The notes below the pieces were generated by a model. The model had not been told where the DNA came from, did not search any database, and was given only the letters and a program-made list of their open reading frames with translations. Source: Immersiella caudata (Eukaryota > Ascomycota > Sordariomycetes > Sordariales > Lasiosphaeriaceae). Taken from it: 64,000 nt of DNA. This document shows positions 23,213 to 33,118 of this stretch, one piece after another; position 1 is the first letter of the stretch, and each line of letters opens with the position of its first letter. The stretch covers positions 248,001 to 312,000 of the forward strand of contig JAULSU010000003.1 of assembly GCA_030512335.1 (NCBI GenBank), given 5' to 3'. A program made the translations under genes and the position numbers.

Positions 23213-23996
23213 TTTGAGAGTTGTGTGTTGATATTTTCTACTGAGAAGTCAAGGAGAGATGAATCTGGTGGGTGCTGATGAAAAGCTGATGAGGTTGATG
23301 AGGATGATACAAGGTGAAAGAATCTGGATACCCTCCCTCTCTTTATGCTTGAACTGACCTCATGATCTCAAGTCCGGGTCCGAGTCCTCGGACCTGATCC
23401 TCCTAGCTAGGTAAGTAGATACACCTCAGCTTCACCTTCGTCCGACTGAAGGTTTGGAATTTTCAATGCCATGTCCGCAGTCCTCAACCGTGCCAAGGGA
23501 GTCGCAGCATCCTCCCCAAGTGTGAAGCCCAAATTTCATCCTCGCTTGGCGTTGTGCCGCACGTGTGATCCCGGGCACTCTGATCCCTCAACGGATACAA
23601 CCGACATCCCGTGTCGGCAGCGGGCCCCGCAACCAGGCAACGAGATTTCAGTCTCCAGCCGCTCAAATGAACACAGCAAGAACCTTTGAGCGGCCAAATT
23701 TGGTCTCGCTGGATTTAGCCCCGGCTCCGCGATTTACCAAGTCAACCTCACCTATGCGCAGCCAAGCGCTAACAGGAAGTGGCGCAGCAGCCAACCAGTG
23801 AAATTGGGGCACGTACCTATGCAAAAGTCCCTCGGTAGCATCATCGAACCATGAACCTCCTGTCTCCACGTTACATTTCATCAAAAAGATTTGGAAGATC
23901 GGACGCACAACCCCCCTGTAACCCCCTAGCCAGCAGGCGTCCTGCCCGTTGTGATCAACCCCCATCCTTCCTTCTAAGCGCTGATCGCCATCAACC
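23213..23996. other. Intergenic spacer
   Basis: 5' flank of the secreted Cys-rich protein gene and 3' flank of the phosphodiesterase gene. No coding signal found. Confidence 0.5.
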
Positions 23997-25468
23997 TCAC
24001 CTCTTGCTCCTCTGCCACTCGTTAATCGCAAAGGTCATTGCCAACCCATCCGTCGTCTCCACCCCATCCAGACCAATCACATTCGGAAAACACCTCCCAA
24101 AACACCTATCATACAACACCCCCAACCTCGGCGTCATCGAATGCCTCGCCCACTCCATCAAATCCGGTCCAAAAAACGCCCCGGCTGCAATCGCCTTGAT
24201 TGCGTCCTCCGTATGCTGCGTCAAAGCCCAGCTCATCATAAACACCTTCCCATCAACTGGGCTCATATGGTTTCTCTGCGCCTTCATTTTCTTGACTTGG
24301 TCATCAATCAACGTCTCAGCGTCGTTGGCATCGGCGTACTCATCAAAAAGCGGGAAATTATGCTTGTAAAAGTATCCCCTCCCATGACGCTCGCCAACGC
24401 GGTGTTGGTCATTGCCAGAGGGCTGGTCGTAATCCATTCGTATGATGACCGCGGCACGCCGTCCGCTGTCTAGCATGTCGCCGAGTTTTATCTTGGTGAT
24501 GTCCTCACCTGGGTCCGCGACAAAGAGGTTCTCTAGCCGATCGAGTTCGTCTTTGAACAGCTTCACCCACGTCCAGTGATCAAAGGGTTTGTAACCCGTA
24601 TGGATATTGAGAGCGTGGGAGATGTTCAGAATGATGATCTCCTTGTGGTCGCGTGTGAACTCGTTGATCTGGTTGACCATGTATCCGATCCAATCCCCTA
24701 GGGCACCTTGGTATTCCAGTTTCTTGTCGAGGTAGCTGATATGATGCGCGTAGAACCACTTCCCGTCCTCGTCAAAGGCAGGACGGAGGTCGAAAAAACG
24801 CACGCCGAGCTCGAGCTCGAGTTGCTCCTTGATGCTGCGCGATTGGTTCTGCGTGACGAATTTGTGCGCTATGGGAGTGCGCCAGCTGACTTTGAACATA
24901 CCCGAGTTGTGCGTGCCAGGGATGCAGATCTCGCGCAGGGTGAGGCCACCGATGGTGTGGAGCTCGCGGGACATCCAGTTTTTGTGGACCAGGGGGTTGC
25001 GTGCTGCGCTGGTGACGAAGGCGCCGTCGCGGCCGGAGATGATGCAGCTGACGCCGTTGAATTTCCAGGAGGAGGCGGGGTTTTCCACCCAACCGAGGTC
25101 GATTTTGTCGCCTTCTTTGTTGGTGACGGTGTTCATGCAGATGAGTTGGAGGATGATTCGGGGGCCGTTTTCTTTGCGGTGGCACCAGATGCAGAAGCGG
25201 AAGTTGGTTCCCTCCATTTCGTAGGTGATCCAGGCCTCAGAGTCGAACCAGTTTCCGAGGGCTGGGTTGTGGAATTCAAAGTAGACCGTGTTGGTTGAGA
25301 CTGCAGCCAGAGTTAGCCTTGTGCTTTGCTGCTGGTGAAGAAGGGGAACTTACAAGCGCCGATATGATCAGAAAAGGTCGCATCGTTCATTTGATGTCTG
25401 TGGCCATCGACCTTTTTCCAGGCGTAGGGTGTCCCGTTGACGAGCTTGAGGTAGCCTCCGGCGCCCAT
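23997..25468 (-). CDS. PI-PLC X-domain phosphodiesterase-like protein
   Basis: complement(join(23997..25300, 25354..25468)), 472 residues. Residues 1-110 form the all-beta N-terminal module seen in fungal PLC-like proteins (AGGYLKLVNGTPYAWKKVDG, then TVYFEFHNPALGNWFDSEAW). The PLC-X TIM-barrel follows: ICIPGTHNSGMF carries the first catalytic His, FFDLRPAF the loop residues, and FYAHHISY the second His. EIIILNISH and AVIIRMDYD follow. Both His are present, so it may be active; members cleave phosphoinositides or GPI anchors in a metal-independent way. There is no signal peptide, so a cytosolic location is likely. The ATG at 25468 was chosen because the conserved module begins immediately. Confidence 0.85.
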
Positions 25469-26514
25469 GTTGACTCTGATGCGATGGCTGTCGTTGTCCT
25501 GTCCTGCTAGATTTGAATCAGATTTTCGGATCCTGAACTTGAACTGAGATCCACAGCTCCACCTTGAACCCGGGAGAAATGTTTGCATTTCTATCCTGGA
25601 AAGCTCACCTCTTATCAGCAGCAAGTGCCTGGCGGAGGGCTCCCCCCCTTTCAGAGGCGCCTAAATGCCGCGTCCCGATTGTGTCTTTCAGCTTGCGAGC
25701 CGAACACAATCTAGACCGGGACGGGAGATTCAGTTGGATCCTTTGTAGCAATCCAGCCCTGTCAACGGCCCCGATTGGTAGTGCTTGGTGGAGCCCATTT
25801 GGCTAGACCCGTTCTATCGGCAATAGTGGATGTCTTGGGGTGGGCCTTATACGGCGTGGGTGGAGACCTCCCGGGGAACCCGTGCACCGTGATTACTCCG
25901 ACCCGGAAACAGTTGCCGGCCGTTGCAAAATAGCGGCACTCGGCGAGAGGAGTGGGTGACAAAGAGAGGTATGAGCAGCGAAAGTCTCCGATGCAGTGTC
26001 ATAGTGGCTCTTCGGCTTGATGGGATCGGGGTAGGGGACATCCCGTGAAGTTGAGATGAGCCAAGTCTTGGGATTTCCACTGTTGCTTGGGCGTCCTGGG
26101 TGTGACTACCCACAAAACCCAGACGGAGGCCCTGGGACAACCCGTTCAAGGTCTTGTTGAATGAAATGAGGTATTGGAAGGATATTTGATGCCCTTGTCC
26201 CCCGAAGCAAGGTCTGATGAGAATGCAAGGGGGGCGGGGGGTGGGGACGACTTTCGATCAAGGGGTTATTGGGACGCTTCGTCGTCCGACCCAGACCTGT
26301 AAAGCGGTTGGTGCATCTTACAAAGCCATCGCGCTAGCGAGGAAACGCGCTGATAGCATCAAACTCTCCGATGGCTGCATTGTCGATCGCCTTAGCCATC
26401 GTGTCTTTGGCGACTTCAGTGTATTTTCAGGGGCCTGATCTGTAGCATGAAAAGTCTAAAATGTATTTCAAAACGCTTCGTCTTGGCTGTTCCAGCACCT
26501 CTGTGAGCTATCCT
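25469..26514. other. Intergenic region without a recognised gene
   Basis: About 1.0 kb between the phosphodiesterase start and the 3' end of the GNAT gene. Several short frames lack any family resemblance. Confidence 0.5.
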
Positions 26515-27372
26515 CTACTGCCATTCTTTGACATAGACGGCAGTGGAGGCTATCGCTGCAGGGCTGTCATCTTCCACTCGAATTTCTTCCTTGGTCATGA
26601 ACCCCAGCTTGTCGTACAGGCCGGAGACCGACAAATTAGCAACAACCCCAATCCGCACTCCGTCCTCACGAGCGATCTTGATTGCGTACTCGAACAGACG
26701 GCTCCCGTATCCATTGCGGAAGTAAAGCGGTTCAATAGCTATCATATCCAGCAACATATGATTGTTATTGTTGAAATGGTTCCCAATCGCACCAAAGCGA
26801 GCCCTGTAGAGGAGCATCGCGCGGTACTGGTGGACATTTCTGTCTAAACGAGGCAAAGAAAAACAATCAGTCAGCACTTTCACGAAATTCGAGGGCAGCT
26901 GTGGCTGGCGCTGAGGCGCTCTGCCTCTGGATTTTGGATATATGAGTGCAAGCTATAAATAGTCGCAACATATCAAGAACACAAACGCCGCACCGCCCAT
27001 TGACTACAAGTTGGGGGCTAGCGGTGTCTGACAGAAAAGCAAAAGCGATTACAACTAACCTCGGGAGAACTCAAAATCAAGCTCGACAGGAGTCACCCTG
27101 CTTGGTTGGTTCGCGGCGAGAGTCCAAATGGCAAAACCGACAATCTCCTCTGTCGGATCGCTCTCTTCGTCTGAGGCTTCGATTACGGTGAAGATCTTTC
27201 TGTCGTCGCCCAGGGCACTTCGGTGCCCCTGGTTGTAGCAGTACTTGACGTGCTGGGGAACCCGGTTACCGTTTGGCCGCTCGAAAGAATGCCATTCTGA
27301 AAGGGGAAGGCTGCGCCGGGCAAGGCTGGAGGTTGCGTCGAGGTCGGCGGGCAAGGCGATTCGGACTGACAT
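26515..27372 (-). CDS. GNAT-family N-acetyltransferase
   Basis: complement(join(26515..26843, 27060..27372)), 213 residues. The second exon carries the acetyl-CoA binding fold: LLDMIAIEPLYFRNGYGSRLFEYAIKIA contains the R/Q-x-x-G-x-G/A loop (RNGYGS), followed by VVANLSVSGLYDKLGF, a typical GNAT C-terminal segment. The first exon (MSVRIALPADLDATSSLAR) gives the usual first strand and helix. The 216-base intron is longer than its neighbours and may hide a small exon, but both ends are GT-AG and the phase is right. Substrate unknown; small amines or toxins are usual for such stand-alone members. Confidence 0.75.
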
Positions 27373-27645
27373 GGTGAGAAGTACCGAGTGCCTTCCTGTG
27401 GGTTGGTAGAAGAGATAGAATAACTTTGTGTTGAAGCGTTGCTTGGATTGATGCAGTGGTCGCGATCTCGCAGTCGGAAATGATGGTTGGGTTGGGAACG
27501 TCCGAGCCAGAGCAAAAAAATGCAGAAGATTAGCCAGAGGATGCTGCCGCAACAGGAAAGAACTGGGGCTTGCATGGCGATTGGGACTGTGGGAAAGAGC
27601 CAAGAGCAAAGCAGTGGCCTGAATCATCAGGCAGGCTCAGCAGCG

Positions 27646-29082
27646 TCATTCAGCTGTGGGGCCTCGCCGTTCCTGTGGACGCAGGACTCGACCCGTATGT
27701 GGGTCCCGGCTCCGAGTTTCTTTTCCTTCCTGGGAGCTTCGATCTTCCGCAGCGTGGACCTCGCCAGGAGAATTGCCAAGCCAATCCGATAGCTTGTCAA
27801 GGGCAAGAAGATCGGCGGCCGCTGCGAATGTCAGATAACGTATCATATTTAGGGAAAATAGGTAGGGAAGGAAGAGGAAAACACGCACTCTCTGAAAAGT
27901 TGTCTCGCCTCGGATCAAACACACCATCACGGCTCGGAAGGAGCGAGTCCAAATTCCAACCTGGCGTGCCACGGCTGATGCTCATGGCGTCGCCCAGCGG
28001 GCGACACGAGCCAAAGTCGATCAGGAGAGGTAAACCATTGTCGACCATAATGTTGTTGGGGCTGATGTCGTTGTGAGCCACGCTGACGATGGAGTGCAGA
28101 TGATGCACGGCGGATCGCATGGCGGTCATGAAACGCGTCTTGTCAACGGCACCGCCCTCGTCGACGTGAGCTTGCAATCGTCGGGCTGTTCGCGCGCTCC
28201 ATCACGATGACCGTGACAAATCCTCTCCGCACGCGGCACCCATGGTATTTGATGACGTTGGGGTGTTGGGGATGCTGCGTGATAAGCTGCAGGATCTGGA
28301 CCTCGCCGCAGGGCTGGTTTAGGATGACGTCACGGGGTCAGTCGTGACTCCCCCCCTCATCGCTGTCTACCAGGAGCAGATCCAAACACTCGCTTGGTGA
28401 TACACGCTTCAGGTAGGGATGCGGGCCTGAGGTTGGCTCTCCCGCCACAGTTACCGGCCAGGAAAAGGGAAGCCGTGGGTAGATTTCCTCGTTGGACACA
28501 TGTTGAAGATGGGCTCGGACCTGCTCCTTGGTGATTGTTCCTTCGGGAAGTGCCGCTTGAGCTATGTCAAACGTGGCATGGCCACCTGGCGGAGGCTGGA
28601 GCCGAATGTTCTCGGGAGAGCCCTACGCCAAGTTGACGGTGCCAAGCTTTAAAACATCGTCATCATCAAAACAGTGAAACGAAATGTAGTTCTTCTTCAC
28701 CAGCTTCACTTCCCCATCCGGATATTTGTTGAAGTCGTACACCTGCGGTACGTCTCAAAGACGAGCGATGAGATGATGTCAAGGGAGGGGGTGGGGGCTT
28801 ACTCTGCCATTATGCGATGATCCAGGGGGCTGGTTGTTTGGTACTTTGAACGAGAAGACGCGATTCCAGGAAGGTCAATAGAGCGAGATCATGATGTGGA
28901 GGTTTTCAAAGGCCAAGACAGGGACGTTGGAGATGTCAATTGCCGCAGACACTGAAAGGCCGCCATTATTTGAGAACAGGCCTTGCTGAGGTTGACGGTA
29001 GTGCTGCGCGAATTAGAGTTTATCCTTACCTCATTTTCTCCGACAGACTGACGAACTTGAAAACAACGTGCTGCTTGACCAT
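27646..29082 (-). pseudogene. Protein kinase pseudogene (at least three stops, one frameshift)
   Basis: Former serine/threonine-kinase-like gene. In order on the minus strand: an N-terminal regulatory region (MVKQHVVFKFVSLSEK, then VSAAIDISNVPVLAFENL), VYDFNKYPDGEVKLVKKNYIS, then kinase motifs. The N-lobe piece is VILNQPCGEVQILQLI, the catalytic loop HNDISPNNIM, the DFG loop LLIDFGSC, and GTPGW marks the APE region. In-frame stops interrupt it: a TGA after ISLY (near 28878), a TAG after VNLA (near 28624) and a TGA after GGSHD (near 28344). A frameshift lies near 28190. Candidate introns remain near 28745-28803, 27829-27887 and 28954-29032. The stops can each arise from CAG or CGA by one C-to-T change. 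The catalytic-loop Asp and DFG are still readable, so decay is fairly recent. Confidence 0.78.
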
Positions 29083-30211
29083 CAAGGTGTGGGTTGGACG
29101 ATCGAACGAAGAGTTATGCCCGACCACTTTGTAAGATCGCGTGCAGGCCCTTGTCACTGGTAGTTCATCTGTACCTGCCTCGGATAGTCTCCCCCGATCT
29201 ACCTACTTGGGGTTGGCGAACCGATTGGGTTTCTTTGGTTTCCAGCATACTCTCACTAGGCAGTGTTGGTACCGGATTGATGTAGAGGAGGAGAGATGCG
29301 AAAAAATGCCTGAAGGGGGGTAGCCCCTGCTCGGCCAACATTAGCTATTCCGGCATAGGCCTGTTGACTACTAGAGTTCAACACAACAGTGACGTCCCAA
29401 GTAGCCGCAGAGGCTTGCTAGATGCTGGACAATGCGGAGCGTGAGACGCAAAAACGAAGCATGAAATTTGGAGAATCAGCACTTTGAATCTCGTCATCAG
29501 TGGTCTGCTCAACTAGCTCAAGGTTTGAGCGGCGGGCATCAACCGGACCTCTTCGAGGTCACCATGACGCCGAAGAAAAAGGAGCCTACAACGCACGGCC
29601 GTTTACTCCCTTTTCTTTTTAGCCTGTGTTTTCGATTTCGAGGGCCAAGCCGTCATTACCCCCGCCTCATGATGTGGGGACATTGTCATCAACAACTTGT
29701 AGCTTCGCATCGACCGTGGAAGTGTTGTCAAAAGATGATTGGGAGAAGTCTTGGCGATATAAGCCCCACCGAGAAATCGCAATTCTCCGCACTAGTGGCG
29801 TGTTGTTCCCGAAAATCGTGGGGTGATCCAGGCCTCTGGAATCTTGGCAGTTGCTTGGCCCGACTGCCGATTGGAGAGCTGCCAATGCCGGACGTTTTAT
29901 GGGTTCACAGTGGTGTTACTGGTGGAATGGGCGATAGAACACCACCCGAGAGAAAACGAGTGACTTGTTTGCGGGGGACGTATAAGAAGGCAGCCCTCGA
30001 GATCAAGTTTCCCATTTCCCAAGCATCATCGCAACGATCCAAAGACAAACATCTGAAACATCAAACTCAATTTCGTCGATAGAGCAATTGCTATCCTGTA
30101 TGTTTGCCCAATCCTGTGCCCCACTGGACGAACGCTGATAGCCCCTGGATCCAGACAAACACCAAACACCAAAACAACGACAAAACACCCCCACCATCCC
30201 GTCCACCCAGC
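29083..30211. other. Intergenic region
   Basis: About 1.1 kb with no recognised gene. The 29468-30082 plus-strand frame lacks domains and coding texture. TATAAG at 29981 is a plausible promoter element for the small ORF at 30212. Confidence 0.45.
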
Positions 30212-30463
30212 ATGTCCGTAATGGAAGACGAAGAATTCTTTCACTGCATGCTCGAAGATCTCGAGAGGCTTGAGCGGGTACACCATCACACTGAATTCCC
30301 TCCAACGTACCGCTACAACACCAGGGCCTTCAAGGACGAGCACACACATAGCCCTCTGCTGTCCGGGATCGTGTCAGCACTGAGCGGCGCCGTCAAAACA
30401 ACAATAGAAGCCGTCACCGCGAAGGTGGCGGAGAGGAGGAAATCGGTGACATCCGAGTATTGA
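30212..30463 (+). CDS. Small hypothetical protein, 83 residues
   Basis: Single-exon ORF with the start MSVMEDEEFFHCMLEDLERL. It is acidic at the N-terminus and helical and basic at the C-terminus (GAVKTTIEAVTAKVAERRKS). A TATAAG element lies 230 bases upstream with a CA-rich leader. The frame is open upstream to 30104, but the first ATG with good context is at 30212. No family is recognised; it could be a real short gene or chance. Confidence 0.4.
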   Translation: MSVMEDEEFFHCMLEDLERLERVHHHTEFPPTYRYNTRAFKDEHTHSPLLSGIVSALSGAVKTTIEAVTAKVAERRKSVTSEY

Positions 30464-30613
30464 GGCGGGCACAGCCTGAGGCTATGGCACGGTTGAGGAT
30501 TCCAGCTTCAGGATTTTGACATCAAGGAAGTTGAGAATGAAGTTTGATACCCTTGTGAGTTATGACGAAAAATTTATCTTCCTTTCTCATGAGCATTAAG
30601 AAACGTTGTGTCC

Positions 30614-32416
30614 TCAGGAAGTGTCTGCCTCCGAGCTGGGTGACGAGGCTTCGAGAGACCCTGCATCGTGGAGCTTGCGATTCGTGTATTGGATATTATC
30701 AAAATGACCATCGCGTTCGTTGACACATGTCGTATCCATCTTGACGTCGTGCTTCCGGCTCTTCCAATTGGTATCATTGTCTTGATTCGTTGGTGGCAAT
30801 GCAGGAAGCTTGCCCAGCTTGCGCCAAGCATTTCGCTTGACATTCTCATGGTTAGTTCCGATGAGGAAGAATCTTGGGCCGGTAAAGTTTTCGACGGGGT
30901 GCCGGAGTACTGTTCCTCTGATCAGGGAACACGCGCCGGGCTCATGTGGTACCTTGAGGTTCAGTTGGGTGATGCAGAGGTGGCCACCTATGGCTTGTCA
31001 ATAATTGCACTATGTGGCATTGATGAGCAGTATCTTACCCGTATAATCCCCAAAGGTGCAAAAGCCGGCTAGGCCACCAGAAACTTCGTTCTTATCTCTA
31101 TGGCGCTGGGTGTATCCGTTGACTCTAAGCGCGAACAAACTGAGAAAGTCCTCGGGACTGTCTCGATCTTCTCTGGTCTGATATTGTTGAGGATATCGAC
31201 ACACTCCTTGTAGTGCTCCGGGTCAAGAGGCTTGAGGAGGAGGCGAGTCATGCCTGTTACCTTGTCCAGGGCTGCACGGCAGAAATCGCCGAAGAGAAGA
31301 CGCGAGAATGTCGATGAGCTTCCACGGGTGAATGCCGAATCAGAATTCAAACAGATATGCCGCCCGTTCTGGCCTCCGGTGACAGCCCAAGTTCCGTAAT
31401 GAGCGACGCAAATCTTCGCGTCGGGCAGGTGTGCGACTGTCGCCTTAGATGGGTCCAACTCTGGGTGAATCTTCCGAATGTAAACACTGACGGTGTGCCT
31501 GACAGACTCTGGTGAATGGAGCGGTGTGAAGTAGAACCATATATCGAGGAATCTTGCGAGCAGATCTGTAGTGGAATATCCGAATAACAGAGATGACAAA
31601 TTCTCCACGTTTGCGAAGACAACGCGGTGATTCTTGTCCACAACCACAAATACATCTTCTTCCACATACCCCCAGACGTTTTGAGCGGCAATTTGGTCAA
31701 GCGCGTATTGATGAAAGACGTCGGTGTGCCATTTTGGACTATTCCATGCAGGATTCCAATTCTCTTTGACCGTTGGAAGACTCGAAAACGAAGCCCTCCA
31801 CGTGGCCTCCGACCCCACGGCGATGACGGATTACACTGGGAGGTTGGCTCGAACTGGGTCCCGCCTGGTGTCCTCTCGCTGCTTCGGTGACATATGCAAC
31901 CAGTACTCCTCTAGGGTGGCCATCCGTAGATTGTAGAAAGGACCCGCCTTGCTCTTCTTTGAGCCGCTTGATCCGCTGCTGCTAGGATTGCTGCTGCTGA
32001 GGTCGTTTATGTCGGGCTGACCCCCGCGAGCTGATAGAAGCTTGGCCATGATAAGCTGCGTCAGCTCTGGAGCCATCGGCGGATCTGGAAGTTGAGTGCT
32101 TGTTGAATGCTCGGATGCTCTTGCTCTGCTGGATTGGATGTAGGCCTCCTCGTCGGTGACGTCCAGATCGCGGCATTGCATCAAACGGACGGACTTTGAC
32201 CCAAGAGCGAACTTGACAACAAGCTCTTCGTCATTGTCCTTGACAACTGTAAACTCTTCGTCGTATGCGTGAGCAATCTGGATCATATCGCCGATCTGTT
32301 GGTTGGAATCGATTCCAGCAACGATTGCAGGCGTTTGGCTTCGGGGCTGTCGGATATCGTGGCGGCATCAGCTCGGCAAATATGGGCTTCAAAACATCGA
32401 ACTGGATGGATGGAAG
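30614..32416 (-). pseudogene. Pseudogene of a TET/JBP-like 2OG-Fe(II) dioxygenase family protein
   Basis: Minus-strand coding remnant of about 590 codons. The last part holds a double-stranded beta-helix pattern: HxD in YTQRHRDKNEV, GFCTFGDYTGG, PGACSLIRG, then a distal His followed nine residues later by Arg (LRHPVENFTGPRFFLIGTNHE). This spacing matches iron- and 2-oxoglutarate-binding residues of TET/JBP-type enzymes, so I infer that fold. An intron at 30988-31038 is intact. Three disruptions are seen: an apparent CCAA slippage near 32312 (frame change after LLESIPTN), an in-frame TAA at 31831-31833, and a frameshift near 31170. The 5' end upstream of 32416 could not be resolved. In fungi such proteins are often numerous and transposon-associated. 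Confidence 0.6.
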
Positions 32417-33118
32417 CTGCCAGTTAGTTGCCCGTCAAACAAGCCACCAGAGTCAAGGGATGCGTACCATGCGCTCGTCTCTAGGGTGGACGACATTGCT
32501 AGCCCACGGCGTCCAAAGGCCAAAGGGATCCCCTGGAATCTGAGTACACCTCTTGCCCAACTTGACGAGGCCTTTCCGCCTTTGCTGCGCCTTCATGTGT
32601 TCGTCAAATGGCTTGACCACTCTCGTCGCTCTGCTCTTGTTGTTCGGCGCTCTGAGCAGGCACTCGATCGTCTCGCAACCCGGCACCGAGAGCAGCGCAT
32701 TTTTTCGACTGAAGGGCATGACGGTCAGGAACTTTGCGGCTGGCTGTCTGCCGAACGGAAGTGGCGGACCCGCCGGATTCTTTAGTCGGGGCTGCGCGAC
32801 GAGAACTGGGCGCTTGCTGTGGGTTACTGGGTTTAGAATTGAAGACGAGAAGTCCTTTGAGAAGGCCGCTCCACGCGATAAGGCAAGGAAAAGCTTCCAG
32901 TATCCAAGGGCATTGGCAGAGTTGTTGGGTGGGACGGTCAAGAGGCCCCACTCACCTGCATGGTCCCACGACGGCGAGAGCAAACGGCAAGAACGCCCTC
33001 CTCTCTGCGCGGAAACCCTTGACGCCGTCCAGATCCACAAATGCCGTCCAAATCCACAAATGCCGTCCAAATCCACAAATTCCTCCAGAGATTAAGCCTG
33101 CTCTAACTGCATTTGCAA
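32417..33118. other. Region upstream of the dioxygenase-like remnant
   Basis: It may contain the missing 5' exon. A minus-strand frame at 32453-33076 is open but its splice phase does not fit. It holds the 19-bp tandem repeat. Confidence 0.35.
33024..33080. repeat. 19-bp tandem repeat, three units
   Basis: Units of GCCGTCCAAATCCACAAAT at 33024, 33043 and 33062; the first differs by one base. Confidence 0.92.

Noticed and set aside
24708..25298. 196-codon plus-strand ORF, acidic
   Set aside because: Antisense shadow of the PI-PLC-X gene.
29468..30082. 204-codon plus-strand ORF
   Set aside because: No motif, poor codon texture, and it overlaps the likely promoter of the small ORF at 30212.
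30668..31072. 134-codon plus-strand ORF with hydrophobic segment
   Set aside because: It lies antisense to the well-supported dioxygenase-like remnant, whose motifs explain the conservation.
32453..33076. 207-codon minus-strand ORF as 5' exon of the dioxygenase-like gene
   Set aside because: Its phase does not match the acceptor at 32416 and the first codons are the 19-bp repeat; kept only as a possibility.
33020..33090. CRISPR-like array (19-bp repeats)
   Set aside because: Units are directly adjacent without spacers and this is a eukaryotic sequence.
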